A DNA stretch of 64,000 nucleotides from Pseudoalteromonas luteoviolacea (GCF_018100925.1 NZ_JAGJEH010000010.1:182760-246759); one strand, 5' to 3'. Positions 52,338-62,691 are shown, counted from the stretch's first letter. Program-made: numbers and translations. Notes: generated by a model not told the origin, from the letters alone.

Positions 52338-55130
52338 ATGACTTTGCTTTGGATACCCTTGATATCCTTGTTAGGCAGTTTACTCTCTTCATTTACAGGT
52401 AAACTCTCTCGCAATCAGTCGACTGCAATCACTTTGATTGCACCCACTGTGGCCCTTTTGTTGGCCATTGATTTAGCTCCCGCAGTGTTTGCTGGGGAAG
52501 CTGTCCGCGCAACGCTAGATTGGGTGCCTATACTCGATCTTGATGTGTCTTTCAGATTGGACGGATTGGCACTTTTATTCGTATTTATGATCTTAGGTAT
52601 CGGTATATTAGTGATTTTCTATGCTCGCTACTACCTAAGTGAAAATGACTCCATGCCCAAGCTATACGCGTACTTAATGCTGTTTATGACGGCTATGTTG
52701 GGTATTGTGATGTCAAATAACGTACTTCAATTATGGGTGTTCTGGGAATTAACCAGTATTAGCTCATTTTTATTGATCAGTTATTGGTGGCATAAGTCAG
52801 AAGCACGTAAAGGTGCAAAAATGGCGTTAGCTATCACTGGAGGCGGTGGTCTAGCACTACTAGCCGGCTTGCTTCTCATTGGTAATATTGTTGGTAGCTA
52901 TGACCTAGATATCATACTTGCTAGCCGAGAGCTTATTCAAGCTCATGATTTATATGAAGTTGCTCTAGTGCTTGTGCTTTTAGGTGCCTTTACTAAGTCT
53001 GCTCAATTTCCGTTCCACTTTTGGCTACCTCACGCAATGGCTGCGCCTACACCTGTGAGTGCTTACTTACACTCTGCAACCATGGTAAAAGCAGGCATAT
53101 TCCTACTGGCGCGCTTTTACCCGGCGTTAGCTGGCACCGAAATTTGGTTTATTTTGGTTGGATTAACCGGATTAATAACCTTACTTGTTGGCGCGTATAT
53201 CGCATTGTTCAAGCATGATTTGAAAGGGTTATTGGCATTTTCGACGATCAGTCATCTCGGTCTCATTACATTGTTGCTTGGACTAGATACTGAATTGGCA
53301 ACTGTAGCAGCTATTTTCCATATCATTAATCATGCAACCTTCAAGGCCTCGCTGTTTATGGCAACGGGGATCATAGATCACGAGACTGGTACCCGTGATA
53401 TGCGAAGATTAAACGGTATGTGGCGTTTTATGCCTTATACAGCTACTTTGGCTATGGTTGCAGCGGCTTCTATGGCGGGTGTGCCACTGCTTAATGGTTT
53501 CTTATCTAAAGAGATGTTTTTTGCAGAAACGCTACATCAGCAACTGCTTGGTTCTATGTCTTGGCTAATACCTATCTTGGCAACTATTGCCGCTGCTTTT
53601 TCTGTGGCTTACTCAGCTAGATTCATCCATGACGTATTCTTTAATGGTGATCCGGTAGATTTACCAAAAGAGCCACATGAAGCGCCGCGCTATATGCGTG
53701 TACCGATTGAAATCTTAGTGGCGCTTTGTTTGATTGTAGGTATGTTCCCGAACTTTGTCGTAGACGGTATCTTAAGACTGGCCTCTGGCGCGGTATTGGG
53801 TGATGAAGCCCCTGAGTTTTATATCGCCATTTGGCATGGACTGAATTTGCCGTTGTTAATGAGTGCCATTGCCGTATGTGGTGGTCTACTGATTTACACT
53901 CAGCGTAAGTATCTATTCCAATTTCAAGCATCTTTGCCACCAATCAACGCCAAAAAAGGTTTTGAAAAAACGATGTATTCAGTGGTTACTTGGAGTCAAA
54001 ACAAAATCAGCGCCATCGAAAATGGCTCACTGCAACGCTATTTGATGTTGATGCTGTTGGTTGTGCTCTTGAGTGCCGGTTGGCCATTGTTTGAAATGAG
54101 TCAACTTGTTGGTGAAAATGCGCTAACACCTGTAGACATCCACAATGGGATCGGTGCTGGCCTTCTAATGATTGGTGCAATTGGTACGGTTATTTGGCAT
54201 CGTACACGTATGGTGGCACTGCTGATGATCTCAGTGGTTGGTTTGATGGTATCAGTGGCCTTTACACGTTTTTCAGCGCCAGATTTAGCCTTGACCCAGC
54301 TTACTGTTGAAGTAGTAACCATTATCTTGCTGATGTTAGCGTTATTCTTCCTGCCTCAAAAAACACCTAAGGAATCGAGCTCGATTAGAACATTAAGAGA
54401 CCTAGGAGTTGCTTCTGCAATTGGTGTGATTGTTGGTAGTATTTGTTACGCACTCATTACAAGACCATTGTCATCTATTTCAGACTTCTTTGTGGCAAAT
54501 GCTAAAACAGGTGGTGGTGGCACAAATGTCGTAAACGTTATCTTAGTAGATTTCAGGGGCTTTGATACTTTGGGTGAAATAGTCGTATTGGGTATTGCTG
54601 CTCTGGGTATCTATAAACTAATCATTCATCTTCCTTTGTTCATGCCGGGCAGCGATTCAGAAGGTCGTCCGTGGGCTAAAGAACGCTATCCACTGTTGTT
54701 AGCGTCAATTTCGCAAAGCCTATTGCCGCTGGCGTTATTAGTGTCTTTCTATATTTTCTTAAGAGGTCACAATCTGCCGGGAGGAGGCTTTATCGCAGGT
54801 CTTGTTACTGCAATTGCGTTTATCTTGCAGTACATCGCTCATGGCTCAAACTGGATAGCAGAGCGATTCACTTTGAATTACCGTAAAATCATTGCCTCGG
54901 GTATCGCTATAGCAATGTTATCAGGATTGGGCAGCTGGGCCTTTGGCCGTCCATTCTTAACAACTTGGTTTGACTATTTTGATATTCCATTGATTGGTGA
55001 AATTGAGCTGGCCAGTGCGTTAGTATTTGATTTAGGCGTATATGTAACCGTTGTTGGAGCAACGTTAATGATATTGGCAAGCCTTGGTAAAGTGACTGCG
55101 AATGCGCCCAAAGAAGAGGTGAATATTTAA
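52338..55130 (+). CDS. mrpA: Mrp/Mnh antiporter subunit A fused to subunit B
   Basis: 930 residues, about 20 or more membrane helices. The N-terminal 2/3 is the MrpA/NuoL-like proton channel, with FRLDGLALLFVFMILGIGILV, the lysine helix region SAQFPFHFWLPHAMAAPTPVSAYLHSATMVKAG and STISHLGLITLLLGL. The C-terminal part (from about 780: SFYIFLRGHNLPGGGFIAGLVTAIAFILQ) is a complete MrpB domain. Such A-B fusions are found in the six-gene (group 2, Pha-like) Mrp systems. The complex exchanges cytoplasmic Na+ (or K+) for protons, important for a marine cell. Next gene overlaps by one base (TAATG). Confidence 0.94.
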   Translation: MTLLWIPLISLLGSLLSSFTGKLSRNQSTAITLIAPTVALLLAIDLAPAVFAGEAVRATLDWVPILDLDVSFRLDGLALLFVFMILGIGILVIFYARYYLSENDSMPKLYAYLMLFMTAMLGIVMSNNVLQLWVFWELTSISSFLLISYWWHKSEARKGAKMALAITGGGGLALLAGLLLIGNIVGSYDLDIILASRELIQAHDLYEVALVLVLLGAFTKSAQFPFHFWLPHAMAAPTPVSAYLHSATMVKAGIFLLARFYPALAGTEIWFILVGLTGLITLLVGAYIALFKHDLKGLLAFSTISHLGLITLLLGLDTELATVAAIFHIINHATFKASLFMATGIIDHETGTRDMRRLNGMWRFMPYTATLAMVAAASMAGVPLLNGFLSKEMFFAETLHQQLLGSMSWLIPILATIAAAFSVAYSARFIHDVFFNGDPVDLPKEPHEAPRYMRVPIEILVALCLIVGMFPNFVVDGILRLASGAVLGDEAPEFYIAIWHGLNLPLLMSAIAVCGGLLIYTQRKYLFQFQASLPPINAKKGFEKTMYSVVTWSQNKISAIENGSLQRYLMLMLLVVLLSAGWPLFEMSQLVGENALTPVDIHNGIGAGLLMIGAIGTVIWHRTRMVALLMISVVGLMVSVAFTRFSAPDLALTQLTVEVVTIILLMLALFFLPQKTPKESSSIRTLRDLGVASAIGVIVGSICYALITRPLSSISDFFVANAKTGGGGTNVVNVILVDFRGFDTLGEIVVLGIAALGIYKLIIHLPLFMPGSDSEGRPWAKERYPLLLASISQSLLPLALLVSFYIFLRGHNLPGGGFIAGLVTAIAFILQYIAHGSNWIAERFTLNYRKIIASGIAIAMLSGLGSWAFGRPFLTTWFDYFDIPLIGEIELASALVFDLGVYVTVVGATLMILASLGKVTANAPKEEVNI

Positions 55131-55501
55131 TGGAGCTTTTGTATTCTTCATGCGTAGGCCTACTAGTGGCCTGCGGAGTGTTTTTAATTTTGCGAGCAAG
55201 GACCTTTCCTGTGGTCCTTGGTTTGACCATGCTTTCGTATGCAGTGAACCTGTTTTTGTTTGCATCAGGCCGGTTGTCAATGAACCAGGCCGCAGTACTA
55301 GGTTACAGTGAAACATATGCGGATCCACTGCCGCAAGCATTGGTGCTTACGGCAATTGTTATCGGTTTTGCGATGACAGCTTTTGTGGTTATCTTAGCGA
55401 TCCGTGGGCGTGCAGACTTAGGTAACGACCACGTAAATGGTGTAGTACCTGACAAAACCAAAACTAAAGGTCGTCAGGTCAAGGAGCAAGGTAAGGCATG
55501 A
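55130..55501 (+). CDS. mrpC: Mrp/Mnh antiporter subunit C (NuoK-like)
   Basis: 123 residues with three membrane helices, homologous to NuoK. Typical: LLVACGVFLILRARTFPVVLGLTMLSYAVNLFLFASG, then DPLPQALVLTAIVIGFAMTAFVVILAIRGR. It overlaps subunit A (1 base) and subunit D (4 bases, ATGA). Confidence 0.95.
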   Translation: MELLYSSCVGLLVACGVFLILRARTFPVVLGLTMLSYAVNLFLFASGRLSMNQAAVLGYSETYADPLPQALVLTAIVIGFAMTAFVVILAIRGRADLGNDHVNGVVPDKTKTKGRQVKEQGKA

Positions 55502-57009
55502 GTCAACATTTAACCTCTTTACCTGTATTACTACCTATGTTGGCGGCAATTTTAATGTTAATGCCGCCGTGTGGGAAAAACTTAAAAATTAGACGTTATG
55601 TTTCAGTTTTTATGGGGTTGCTCACAACCGCCGTATCTGTTTCATTGCTAGCATTTGTCAAAGGCAATAGTACTCAAGTATATGCGATAGGTGATTGGTC
55701 GGCCCCGTTTGGTATTGTCCTAGTAGCTGATCCACTTTCTACCTTATTGGTTTCTTTGACATCATTTTTGGGGCTTGTCTGTGCGTTGTATAGCTGTGCC
55801 GGGGATGATGAGCAAGGTAGCTTTTTCCACCCGCTATTACATTTCCTTGTGTTGGGTGTAAACGGTGCGTTTTTAACTGGCGACGCTTTTAACCTCTTTG
55901 TATTTTTTGAAGTCCTGTTGATTGCTTCATATTCGCTACTTATGCATGGCGGCGACAAGCGCAATACGCGAGCAGCACTGCAATATGTGATACTAAACCT
56001 AGTGGGTTCATCTGTATTTCTAATTGCGTTGGGTATTCTTTACGGTACTTTAGGTACGTTAAATATGGCCGATATGGCAACGCGCGTTATGGAGTTGCAA
56101 GGTGATGATGTTTATTTGGCGAAAATAGGTGGTCTACTGCTATTGGTTGTCTTTGCGTTAAAAGGCGCTTTGTTGCCATTACATTTATGGTTACCGAATA
56201 CATACTCAACAGCCATGCCTGTTGTGGCCGCTCTGTTTGCAATCATGACTAAAGTTGGCGTTTATTCAATGATGCGTGTGTATACGTTAATTTTTGGCGA
56301 ACAGGCGGGTGAGTTAAGTCATATGGCGCAGCATTGGCTTTGGTGGCTGGCATTGGCTACGATTGTTATGGGTGCCATAGGGGTGCTAGCGAGCCAAGAT
56401 TTACGAAAAATGGTTGCGAATCTTGTTGTGGTTTCGGTGGGTACTCTTGTAGCTTTAGTTGCTGCGCAAACAGTAGATAGCAGTGCAGCAGCAATTTATT
56501 ACCTAGTGCATTCCACACTGGTATCCGCAGCGCTGTTTTTAATCGCAGATTTAGTGGGCAAACAAAGGGGCAAAGTCAGTGATCGTATTACTGCTGGTCG
56601 CCCAGTCGCACAGCCTCTATTTTTAGGTGGTGCGTTTATTTTTGCAGCGGTTACTGTGATTGGTATGCCCCCACTTTCAGGGTTTATCGGTAAAGTATGG
56701 ATTTTAGAGTCAACACTAGAATCTGCCCATGGTCACTGGTTTTGGCCAATATACCTAATTGCGAGCCTAGCAGTATTGGTCTCAGTTTCAAAAGCGGGAA
56801 GCACCGTGTTTTGGCACCATACCGGTAAAGGTGAGGCAAATACTGAAGAAAAGGCACATCCAGTGCAAATTGTTGCAGTATTAATGCTTGTTGCGGCTTC
56901 ACCATTGATGGTGATATTTGCTGGACCGGTCACTGATTACGCGCAATTTGCAGCGGTAGAATTGCATAATTTTTACGGCCTTATCCAACATGTATTAGGG
57001 GGCAGGTAA
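55498..57009 (+). CDS. mrpD: Mrp/Mnh antiporter subunit D (NuoN/M-like)
   Basis: 503 residues, about 14 membrane helices. Signatures of the NuoM/N-like proton channel: NLFVFFEVLLIASYSLLMHGG with the conserved Glu, KGALLPLHLWLPNTYSTAMPVVAALFAIMTKVGVYSMMRVY with the key Lys residues, and ASQDLRKMVANLVVVSVGTL. Subunits A and D are the two antiporter-like subunits of the complex. Four-base overlap with C; subunit E starts directly after its stop. Confidence 0.95.
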   Translation: MSQHLTSLPVLLPMLAAILMLMPPCGKNLKIRRYVSVFMGLLTTAVSVSLLAFVKGNSTQVYAIGDWSAPFGIVLVADPLSTLLVSLTSFLGLVCALYSCAGDDEQGSFFHPLLHFLVLGVNGAFLTGDAFNLFVFFEVLLIASYSLLMHGGDKRNTRAALQYVILNLVGSSVFLIALGILYGTLGTLNMADMATRVMELQGDDVYLAKIGGLLLLVVFALKGALLPLHLWLPNTYSTAMPVVAALFAIMTKVGVYSMMRVYTLIFGEQAGELSHMAQHWLWWLALATIVMGAIGVLASQDLRKMVANLVVVSVGTLVALVAAQTVDSSAAAIYYLVHSTLVSAALFLIADLVGKQRGKVSDRITAGRPVAQPLFLGGAFIFAAVTVIGMPPLSGFIGKVWILESTLESAHGHWFWPIYLIASLAVLVSVSKAGSTVFWHHTGKGEANTEEKAHPVQIVAVLMLVAASPLMVIFAGPVTDYAQFAAVELHNFYGLIQHVLGGR

Positions 57010-57546
57010 ATGAGACTTGAAGCAAAATATAAATGGCTACCAACGCCTTTTAGAAGCTTATTATTATTTTCAGTTTGGTTACTGCTTAACAATACTGTGG
57101 CGCTAGGGCATGTTATTTTGGGAATAGTTTTGGCGATTATAATACCGCTTATAACTCACCCTTTTAGAACTAAACAGCCATTGGTAGTGAAGCCATTTAG
57201 GGCATTAAGGCATTTGATGTTAGTTCTTTACGATATTTTGACTGCAAATATTGAGGTTGCGATCAAAATTCTTGGACCAACTAAAAAATTAAAGCCTGGT
57301 TTTGTAAAAGTTCCCTTAGACCTACATGAGGCAATGCCAATCACCATTTTGGCAAGCACAGTTTCACTAACACCTGGTACAGTGAGCGCCGAAGTGTATC
57401 CGTGGCCAGAAACGCTCGAAGGTGAACAAGCGGATTGCCAAAAGTACTTGTTGATCCATGTCTTAGATCTGGATGATGAGCAGACCTTGATTGAAACAAT
57501 AAAATCCCGTTATGAAGCGCCACTAAAGGAGATCTTTGAATGTTAG
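57010..57546 (+). CDS. mrpE: Mrp/Mnh antiporter subunit E
   Basis: 178 residues: two or three N-terminal membrane helices and a cytoplasmic domain with the family motif ANIEVAIKILGPTKKLKPGFVKVPL and ITILASTVSLTPGTVSAEV. Required for assembly and stability of Mrp complexes. It overlaps subunit F by seven bases. Confidence 0.94.
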   Translation: MRLEAKYKWLPTPFRSLLLFSVWLLLNNTVALGHVILGIVLAIIIPLITHPFRTKQPLVVKPFRALRHLMLVLYDILTANIEVAIKILGPTKKLKPGFVKVPLDLHEAMPITILASTVSLTPGTVSAEVYPWPETLEGEQADCQKYLLIHVLDLDDEQTLIETIKSRYEAPLKEIFEC

Positions 57547-57809
57547 ATACGATCATCTTAATTGTTTTTGCCATGATTGGCTTGGCGTTGTTACTGAATT
57601 TATGGCGTCTAGTTGTTGGCCCATCTGTACCTGATAGAATACTGGCTTTGGATACTATGTACATTAATACCATTGCGCTTATTATCCTATACGGTATGAA
57701 CATGGGAACATCGTTGTATTTCGAAGCGGCATTATTGATCGCGTTACTCGGCTTTGTGAGTACCGTTGCTGTATGTAAATACTTATTACGCGGCGACATA
57801 ATTGAATAG
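57540..57809 (+). CDS. mrpF: Mrp/Mnh antiporter subunit F
   Basis: 89 residues with three membrane helices; family pattern LLNLWRLVVGPSVPDRILALDTMYINTIALIILYG and FEAALLIALLGFVSTVAVCKYLLRGDIIE. MrpF resembles part of the Na+ path in related complexes. It starts inside the end of subunit E. Confidence 0.95.
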   Translation: MLDTIILIVFAMIGLALLLNLWRLVVGPSVPDRILALDTMYINTIALIILYGMNMGTSLYFEAALLIALLGFVSTVAVCKYLLRGDIIE

Positions 57810-57820
57810 GGGCTGAGAAA

Positions 57821-58147
57821 GTGGATATTGTTATTTCGATTTTACTTTTAATGGGCGGTGTTTTAGTTTTGGTTGGCTCAATCGGGTTGGTAAAAATGCC
57901 TGATTTTTTCATGCGTTTGCATGGTCCGACAAAAGCAACGACACTGGGTATGGCTTGTTTATTATTTGCTGCTATGGCGCATTATAGTCAGTACGGTGAC
58001 GGTTTGAGCTTAAAGGAAATTTTGATTTCTTTGTTTTTACTTATTACTGCTCCAATAAGTGGTTATATGTTAATAAAATCAGCTATTCACCACCGTATTG
58101 ATTCTACAGACAAAACAACAGGAAAAGACAAAATAGAAGAGGATTAA
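57821..58147 (+). CDS. mrpG: Mrp/Mnh antiporter subunit G
   Basis: 108 residues from a GTG at 57821, with AGGGG upstream. Three membrane helices; LLLMGGVLVLVGSIGLVKMPDFFMRLHGPTKATTLGMACLLFA and LITAPISGYMLIKSAIHH are typical. Last gene of the six-gene mrp unit. Confidence 0.94.
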   Translation: MDIVISILLLMGGVLVLVGSIGLVKMPDFFMRLHGPTKATTLGMACLLFAAMAHYSQYGDGLSLKEILISLFLLITAPISGYMLIKSAIHHRIDSTDKTTGKDKIEED

Positions 58148-58159
58148 AACCTACTTCGA

Positions 58160-58182
58160 GTTGGGTGCCTGTGGCACCCAAC
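58160..58182 (+). terminator. Hairpin after the mrp unit
   Basis: GTTGGGTGCC (58160-58169) and GGCACCCAAC (58173-58182) form a perfect 10-bp stem with a TGT loop, 12 bases after mrpG. No T-run follows directly. The rest of the gap to 58428 is AT-rich and likely holds the chemoreceptor promoter. Confidence 0.6.
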
Positions 58183-58428
58183 TGCCCATTACCCAACAAT
58201 TGTAATATTTTTACCCAGTTTAAAAATTAGCGCGTTTTTCCTTCCAGTAACTCTATCGCAATTTATTCTTGCAAAATTCAGCTCAAAAACTTACTTTCAA
58301 TTATTCTTTAATATTTCTGTAGTAAAATAAACTATTATTATTTAGTCAGTTAACTTTAGTTGGTAGTTTTAAAACGTTAATTACTTCTTGCTCCCAACGA
58401 AAATAGATGGAATTTCTTAAGGTCGCGT

Positions 58429-60543
58429 ATGCAGCAGGTATCGATAAAAAATAAACTCATGCTCTTTGTAACAACCCTAGTTATTGCGGTTATTGCGATT
58501 CTAGTGGTGACGACTTGGTTACATTTGCAAGAGGAAAATAACAGACAAAGTGAAGAGGTCCACTCAGCAATGTTGCAGGAAATAAATGCGAGACTGGCGG
58601 CTCAAGGATTATATTACGGACAGAGAATAGCCGGCTTTTTAAATGCAGCTTATAGAATTCCAAACACGCTGGCTGGATCAATTGAATCTACATATACCTC
58701 GCCACTGAACAGAAATGAATTGCAATCTATACTTAGGGGGGGGCTCGAAAAAAGCGCCAATGTTTCTTCTATCTATGCGCACTTCGAGCCAAATGGCTAC
58801 GATAAAAAAGATACAGATTACATACAGGGAGCGTCACACTCCGTTACCGGAAGTGGGGCGCTCGAAATGTACTTTACTAGAGATAGTAGCGGTGTAACGC
58901 AGCATAATGTAGCGTCTTCTGACGCAAAATATGCTGAAGCGCGCAACCAATTTGGTATACGTGAAGCTGAGTGGTATCTGTGCGCGAGGGATATAAATGC
59001 GCCCTGTATAATGGAACCTTATCTATATGAGATTTCGCCTGGTCGAGAAATGCTGATGACTTCTTTGACTGTACCTATACGTCAGAATGGGCGATTTAAG
59101 GGGATTATAGGAGTTGATGTTAATTTGCCTAGCTTGCAAAAATTAGTGGAAGAGCTTTCAAACAACTTATATCAGGGTAAAGGCAAAGTATTTCTGTTGA
59201 GTGAGTTAGGACTAATTGCAGGGGCTAGCCATAACGCAAATAATCTGGGTGACCCTTTGAGCGATGTATTACAAGTGTCATTGGCAAATAAGCTTAGTAC
59301 ATTGCACCAAAAAGGTGGCTATGCAGAAACTGAAAGTAAGGTGTTTTTTGCAAAATCAATTGAAATTGAATTAGCAAATAAGACATGGTCATTGGTAATA
59401 GAAGTTCCGAAGCAGCAAGTGCTTGCGTCTGCCTATAGGATTGAGCAACAACTGCATCAATCAACCAGTGATTTTGGATTATGGTTGTTAATGCTCGGGT
59501 TTATTGTGATTTCAGTGGCTTTAGCCTTAAGCATCTTTTTGATAAACACCATTACGAAACCTCTTTCCCAAATTGAAGCAAGGATTGTTAATCTCGCTTC
59601 TAGTGAAGGGGATTTAACGCACAATTTAGAGGTCACACATCATGCCGAGCTTATTTCTTTAGCGAATGGTTTTAATGTTTTCACGAACAAATTGAGAGCC
59701 ATGATCGCAGACTTAAAAGGGCTTGCTGAGCAGTCATATCAGCAGTCATATGTGACGACAGAAGCAGCAATTAACATCAAAAACAAAGTATCTAATCAGC
59801 ATATTGAAATAGATAATGTTGTCACCGCTATTAATGAACTCAGTGCAACGGCCAGCGAAGTCGCTAGGGCATCTGAACAGGCAGCAACAACGACCGATGG
59901 CGCAGTTGGCACAGTGAGAGAGTGTGAACAGAGTATCGTCACGACAACCAAAACTGTCGAAGAGATAGCCTCTCAGGTATCAACCGCACAAGCTGCATTT
60001 CATAAAGTTGCAAAACGCAGCGGCGATATTTCGAAAATACTTGATGTAATTAGATCTATTGCAGAACAAACCAATTTGTTGGCATTGAATGCGGCTATTG
60101 AAGCTGCTCGTGCGGGAGAACAAGGAAGAGGGTTTGCAGTTGTAGCAGACGAAGTACGTGCACTTGCGTCAAAGACACAAGCTTCAACAGATGATATCAG
60201 TACTTTGATCGAAAATTTACAAAGCGAGATCCGTGGTTCTGAACAAATTATCGAGCAAACGGTAGAGCAAGGAAGTGAGGCAACGGTCTTGTGCCGCGAT
60301 GCTGCGAAAATTATGGCGGGTTTAGTTACTGAGCTCCATGGTATTTCTCATGAAGTAACACAAATAGCCACATCTGCTGAACAACAAAGTATGGTTACAG
60401 AAGAGGTGAATGCCAATACCACTAATATTTCCGACGCCGCACGTGAATTAGCTAAGTACGCTGATGATGTAGAGCACGCAGCAAGTGCTATGACACAGCT
60501 AGTTGAACAGAAGCATAGTCAGCTGAGTTTATTAAAAACGTAA
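58429..60543 (+). CDS. Methyl-accepting chemotaxis protein with dCache sensor
   Basis: 704 residues. Membrane helix about 10-30, a large periplasmic dCache-like domain (about 35-340; YYGQRIAGFLNAAYRIPNTLA, GREMLMTSLTVPIRQNGRFKGIIGVDVNL), second membrane helix near 345-370, HAMP (about 372-425: NTITKPLSQIEARIVNLASSEGDLTHNLEV), and a signalling coiled coil with the hairpin tip AEQTNLLALNAAIEAARAGEQGRGFAVVADEVRALA near 544-580. No C-terminal CheR-docking pentapeptide. dCache receptors often bind amino acids or carboxylates; the ligand here is unknown. Confidence 0.93.
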   Translation: MQQVSIKNKLMLFVTTLVIAVIAILVVTTWLHLQEENNRQSEEVHSAMLQEINARLAAQGLYYGQRIAGFLNAAYRIPNTLAGSIESTYTSPLNRNELQSILRGGLEKSANVSSIYAHFEPNGYDKKDTDYIQGASHSVTGSGALEMYFTRDSSGVTQHNVASSDAKYAEARNQFGIREAEWYLCARDINAPCIMEPYLYEISPGREMLMTSLTVPIRQNGRFKGIIGVDVNLPSLQKLVEELSNNLYQGKGKVFLLSELGLIAGASHNANNLGDPLSDVLQVSLANKLSTLHQKGGYAETESKVFFAKSIEIELANKTWSLVIEVPKQQVLASAYRIEQQLHQSTSDFGLWLLMLGFIVISVALALSIFLINTITKPLSQIEARIVNLASSEGDLTHNLEVTHHAELISLANGFNVFTNKLRAMIADLKGLAEQSYQQSYVTTEAAINIKNKVSNQHIEIDNVVTAINELSATASEVARASEQAATTTDGAVGTVRECEQSIVTTTKTVEEIASQVSTAQAAFHKVAKRSGDISKILDVIRSIAEQTNLLALNAAIEAARAGEQGRGFAVVADEVRALASKTQASTDDISTLIENLQSEIRGSEQIIEQTVEQGSEATVLCRDAAKIMAGLVTELHGISHEVTQIATSAEQQSMVTEEVNANTTNISDAARELAKYADDVEHAASAMTQLVEQKHSQLSLLKT

Positions 60544-60555
60544 GCGAGCAAAATT

Positions 60556-60600
60556 TTGAGTAGCTTGTTCTCAATTTAATTTGCACAAGAAGCTACTCAA
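60556..60600 (+). terminator. 11-bp hairpin between the chemoreceptor and topB
   Basis: TTGAGTAGCTT (60556-60566) and AAGCTACTCAA (60590-60600) are perfectly complementary across a 23-base loop. It starts 13 bases after the chemoreceptor stop. No T-run follows, so intrinsic termination is uncertain. Confidence 0.4.
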
Positions 60601-60681
60601 CCTGATAAATGATAAACACGGCTAGATTTGTTGGATGGAGTTGGCTAGAATAACTGTAAAAATATACAGTTTTTGGCATTT

Positions 60682-62616
60682 ATGAAGCTCTACATTGCAG
60701 AAAAACCTTCCCTTGGTCGAGCCATTGCCGACGTCCTTCCAAAACCGCATAAAAAGCAAGATGGTTTTATTGAACTCGGAAATGGCGATTGTGTTACATG
60801 GTGCATTGGACATCTATTAGAACAAGCCGAGCCGGAAGACTATGATGAGCGGTATAAAAAATGGTTGATCCAAGATCTACCGATCGTACCCTCAGAGTGG
60901 AAGTTTAAAGCCAAACCAAAAACGAAAAAGCAACTAGCGACGGTGAAGCGATTGATAAAAAAAGCTTCAATACTAGTCCATGCTGGAGACCCTGATAGAG
61001 AAGGTCAGTTGCTTGTCGATGAAGTTATCCAAGAGGCTAAGCTTTCCAAAACGAAAAAAGCAACTGTTGAACGTGTGTTGATCAGTGACCTGAACCCAAG
61101 TGCTGTGAAAAAGGCGCTGAGTCAGACAAAACTGAACGCAGACTTTGTTCCATTGAGTGTTTCAGCTTTGGCACGGGCTAGAGCTGACTGGCTATATGGT
61201 ATGAATTTAACCCGAGCTTATACTCTGGCTGGACAAAAAGCGGGTATTCAAGGTGTTTTGTCTGTTGGGCGAGTTCAAACTCCAGTGCTTGGTTTGGTGG
61301 TACGTCGTGATGAGGAAATAGAACACTTTGTTTCTAAGCCATTTTATGAAGTAACAGCTGTAATTCGCAAAGTAAATGGTGAGCAATTTGACGCTAAATG
61401 GGTACCCAGTGATGCTTGCTTGCCGTATATGGATGAAGAAAAGCGAGTGTTGGTTAAATCGCTAGCTGAAAATGTTGCAGGTCGAATCAAAGACAAACCT
61501 GCGGATCTTACGGCGTTGGATCAAATACCTAAAAAGCAAAACCCACCTTTACCCTATAATTTGTCTTCATTACAAATTGATGCAAATAAACGCTATGCTA
61601 TGTCAGCTAAACAAGTGATAGATATTTGTCAGGCTTTATATGAAAAGCACAAACTCATTACCTATCCAAGATCTGATAATCGGTATCTTCCAAATGACCA
61701 CTATGCTGAGCGCAACGATATTCTCGCTGCGATTTTGAACAATCAAGGCGAAGAAAAGCAACATATCGAAAACGCTGATCCAAATATCAAGAGTAAGTGT
61801 TGGAATGATAAAAAAGTAGAGGCGCACCATGCCATCATTCCCACCAAAAAAAATCTCAAAACAGCACAGCTTGGGCATCAAGAGCAACAAGTATATGGAT
61901 TGATTTGTAGGCAGTATCTGGCTCAGTTTTACCCTCCCTATGAATACTCGCAAACCAAGGCTCAATTAAAGATTGCTGGAGGAATGTTTGTTGCCAAAGC
62001 TGACACAGTGATCAACCTAGGTTTCAAAGTTCTTTTTAAGTCAAATAAAAAAGAACAGGACGAAAAAAAGCAGTTGCCACAACTTAATGTTGGAGAGCCA
62101 TTGCATTGTATCGATGGGTTAGTAAAAGAAAAGCACACTCAGCCTCCTCAATTTTATACCGAAGCGACGTTACTTAGTGCGATGACAGGCATAGCTCGAT
62201 ATGTAAAAAATGGTGACATTAAAAAGGTTCTCAAAGAAACAGATGGTCTAGGCACGGAAGCAACAAGAGCTGGGATAATAGAGCTGCTTTTTAAAAGGCG
62301 TTTTCTAGCTAGGGAAGGTAAATCAATTAAATCTACAGATCTTGGAAGAGGTCTTATTAATACTATTCCAGTAGACTTATCGCTACCAGATAGAACAGCA
62401 TTGTGGGAGTCTCAGCTAACTAATATAGCCCAAAAAGCAGCCTCTTATAATCAGTTTATGTTGCCATTGCAGAATGAATTGGCGGAGTTAGTCGATTTAT
62501 CTCAGACACTGAATACTGAACCACTTAAAGGTATTAAAACAGCAAGCTCCTTCAAAAGGAAAGGTAACTATCGAAAAACAGGTCGCAGGTCGACAAACAA
62601 AGGAAAAAGCAAATAG
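60682..62616 (+). CDS. topB: DNA topoisomerase III
   Basis: 644 residues from the ATG at 60682, giving MKLYIAEKPSLGRAIADVLP; E. coli TopB has 653. TOPRIM domain at the N-terminus (EKPSLGRAI; HAGDPDREGQLLVDE with the metal-binding acidic residues near 105-118), and the catalytic tyrosine in LITYPRSDNRYLP near residue 328. A basic C-terminal tail (KRKGNYRKTGRRSTNKGKSK) replaces zinc fingers, as usual for TopB. It decatenates replicating DNA. Confidence 0.96.
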   Translation: MKLYIAEKPSLGRAIADVLPKPHKKQDGFIELGNGDCVTWCIGHLLEQAEPEDYDERYKKWLIQDLPIVPSEWKFKAKPKTKKQLATVKRLIKKASILVHAGDPDREGQLLVDEVIQEAKLSKTKKATVERVLISDLNPSAVKKALSQTKLNADFVPLSVSALARARADWLYGMNLTRAYTLAGQKAGIQGVLSVGRVQTPVLGLVVRRDEEIEHFVSKPFYEVTAVIRKVNGEQFDAKWVPSDACLPYMDEEKRVLVKSLAENVAGRIKDKPADLTALDQIPKKQNPPLPYNLSSLQIDANKRYAMSAKQVIDICQALYEKHKLITYPRSDNRYLPNDHYAERNDILAAILNNQGEEKQHIENADPNIKSKCWNDKKVEAHHAIIPTKKNLKTAQLGHQEQQVYGLICRQYLAQFYPPYEYSQTKAQLKIAGGMFVAKADTVINLGFKVLFKSNKKEQDEKKQLPQLNVGEPLHCIDGLVKEKHTQPPQFYTEATLLSAMTGIARYVKNGDIKKVLKETDGLGTEATRAGIIELLFKRRFLAREGKSIKSTDLGRGLINTIPVDLSLPDRTALWESQLTNIAQKAASYNQFMLPLQNELAELVDLSQTLNTEPLKGIKTASSFKRKGNYRKTGRRSTNKGKSK

Positions 62617-62691
62617 TTCTATATAATTACCTTGTAAACGAAAAACAAGTCACCATATAGCTAATAGAATTGCAACTAAGAATGCCCCATT

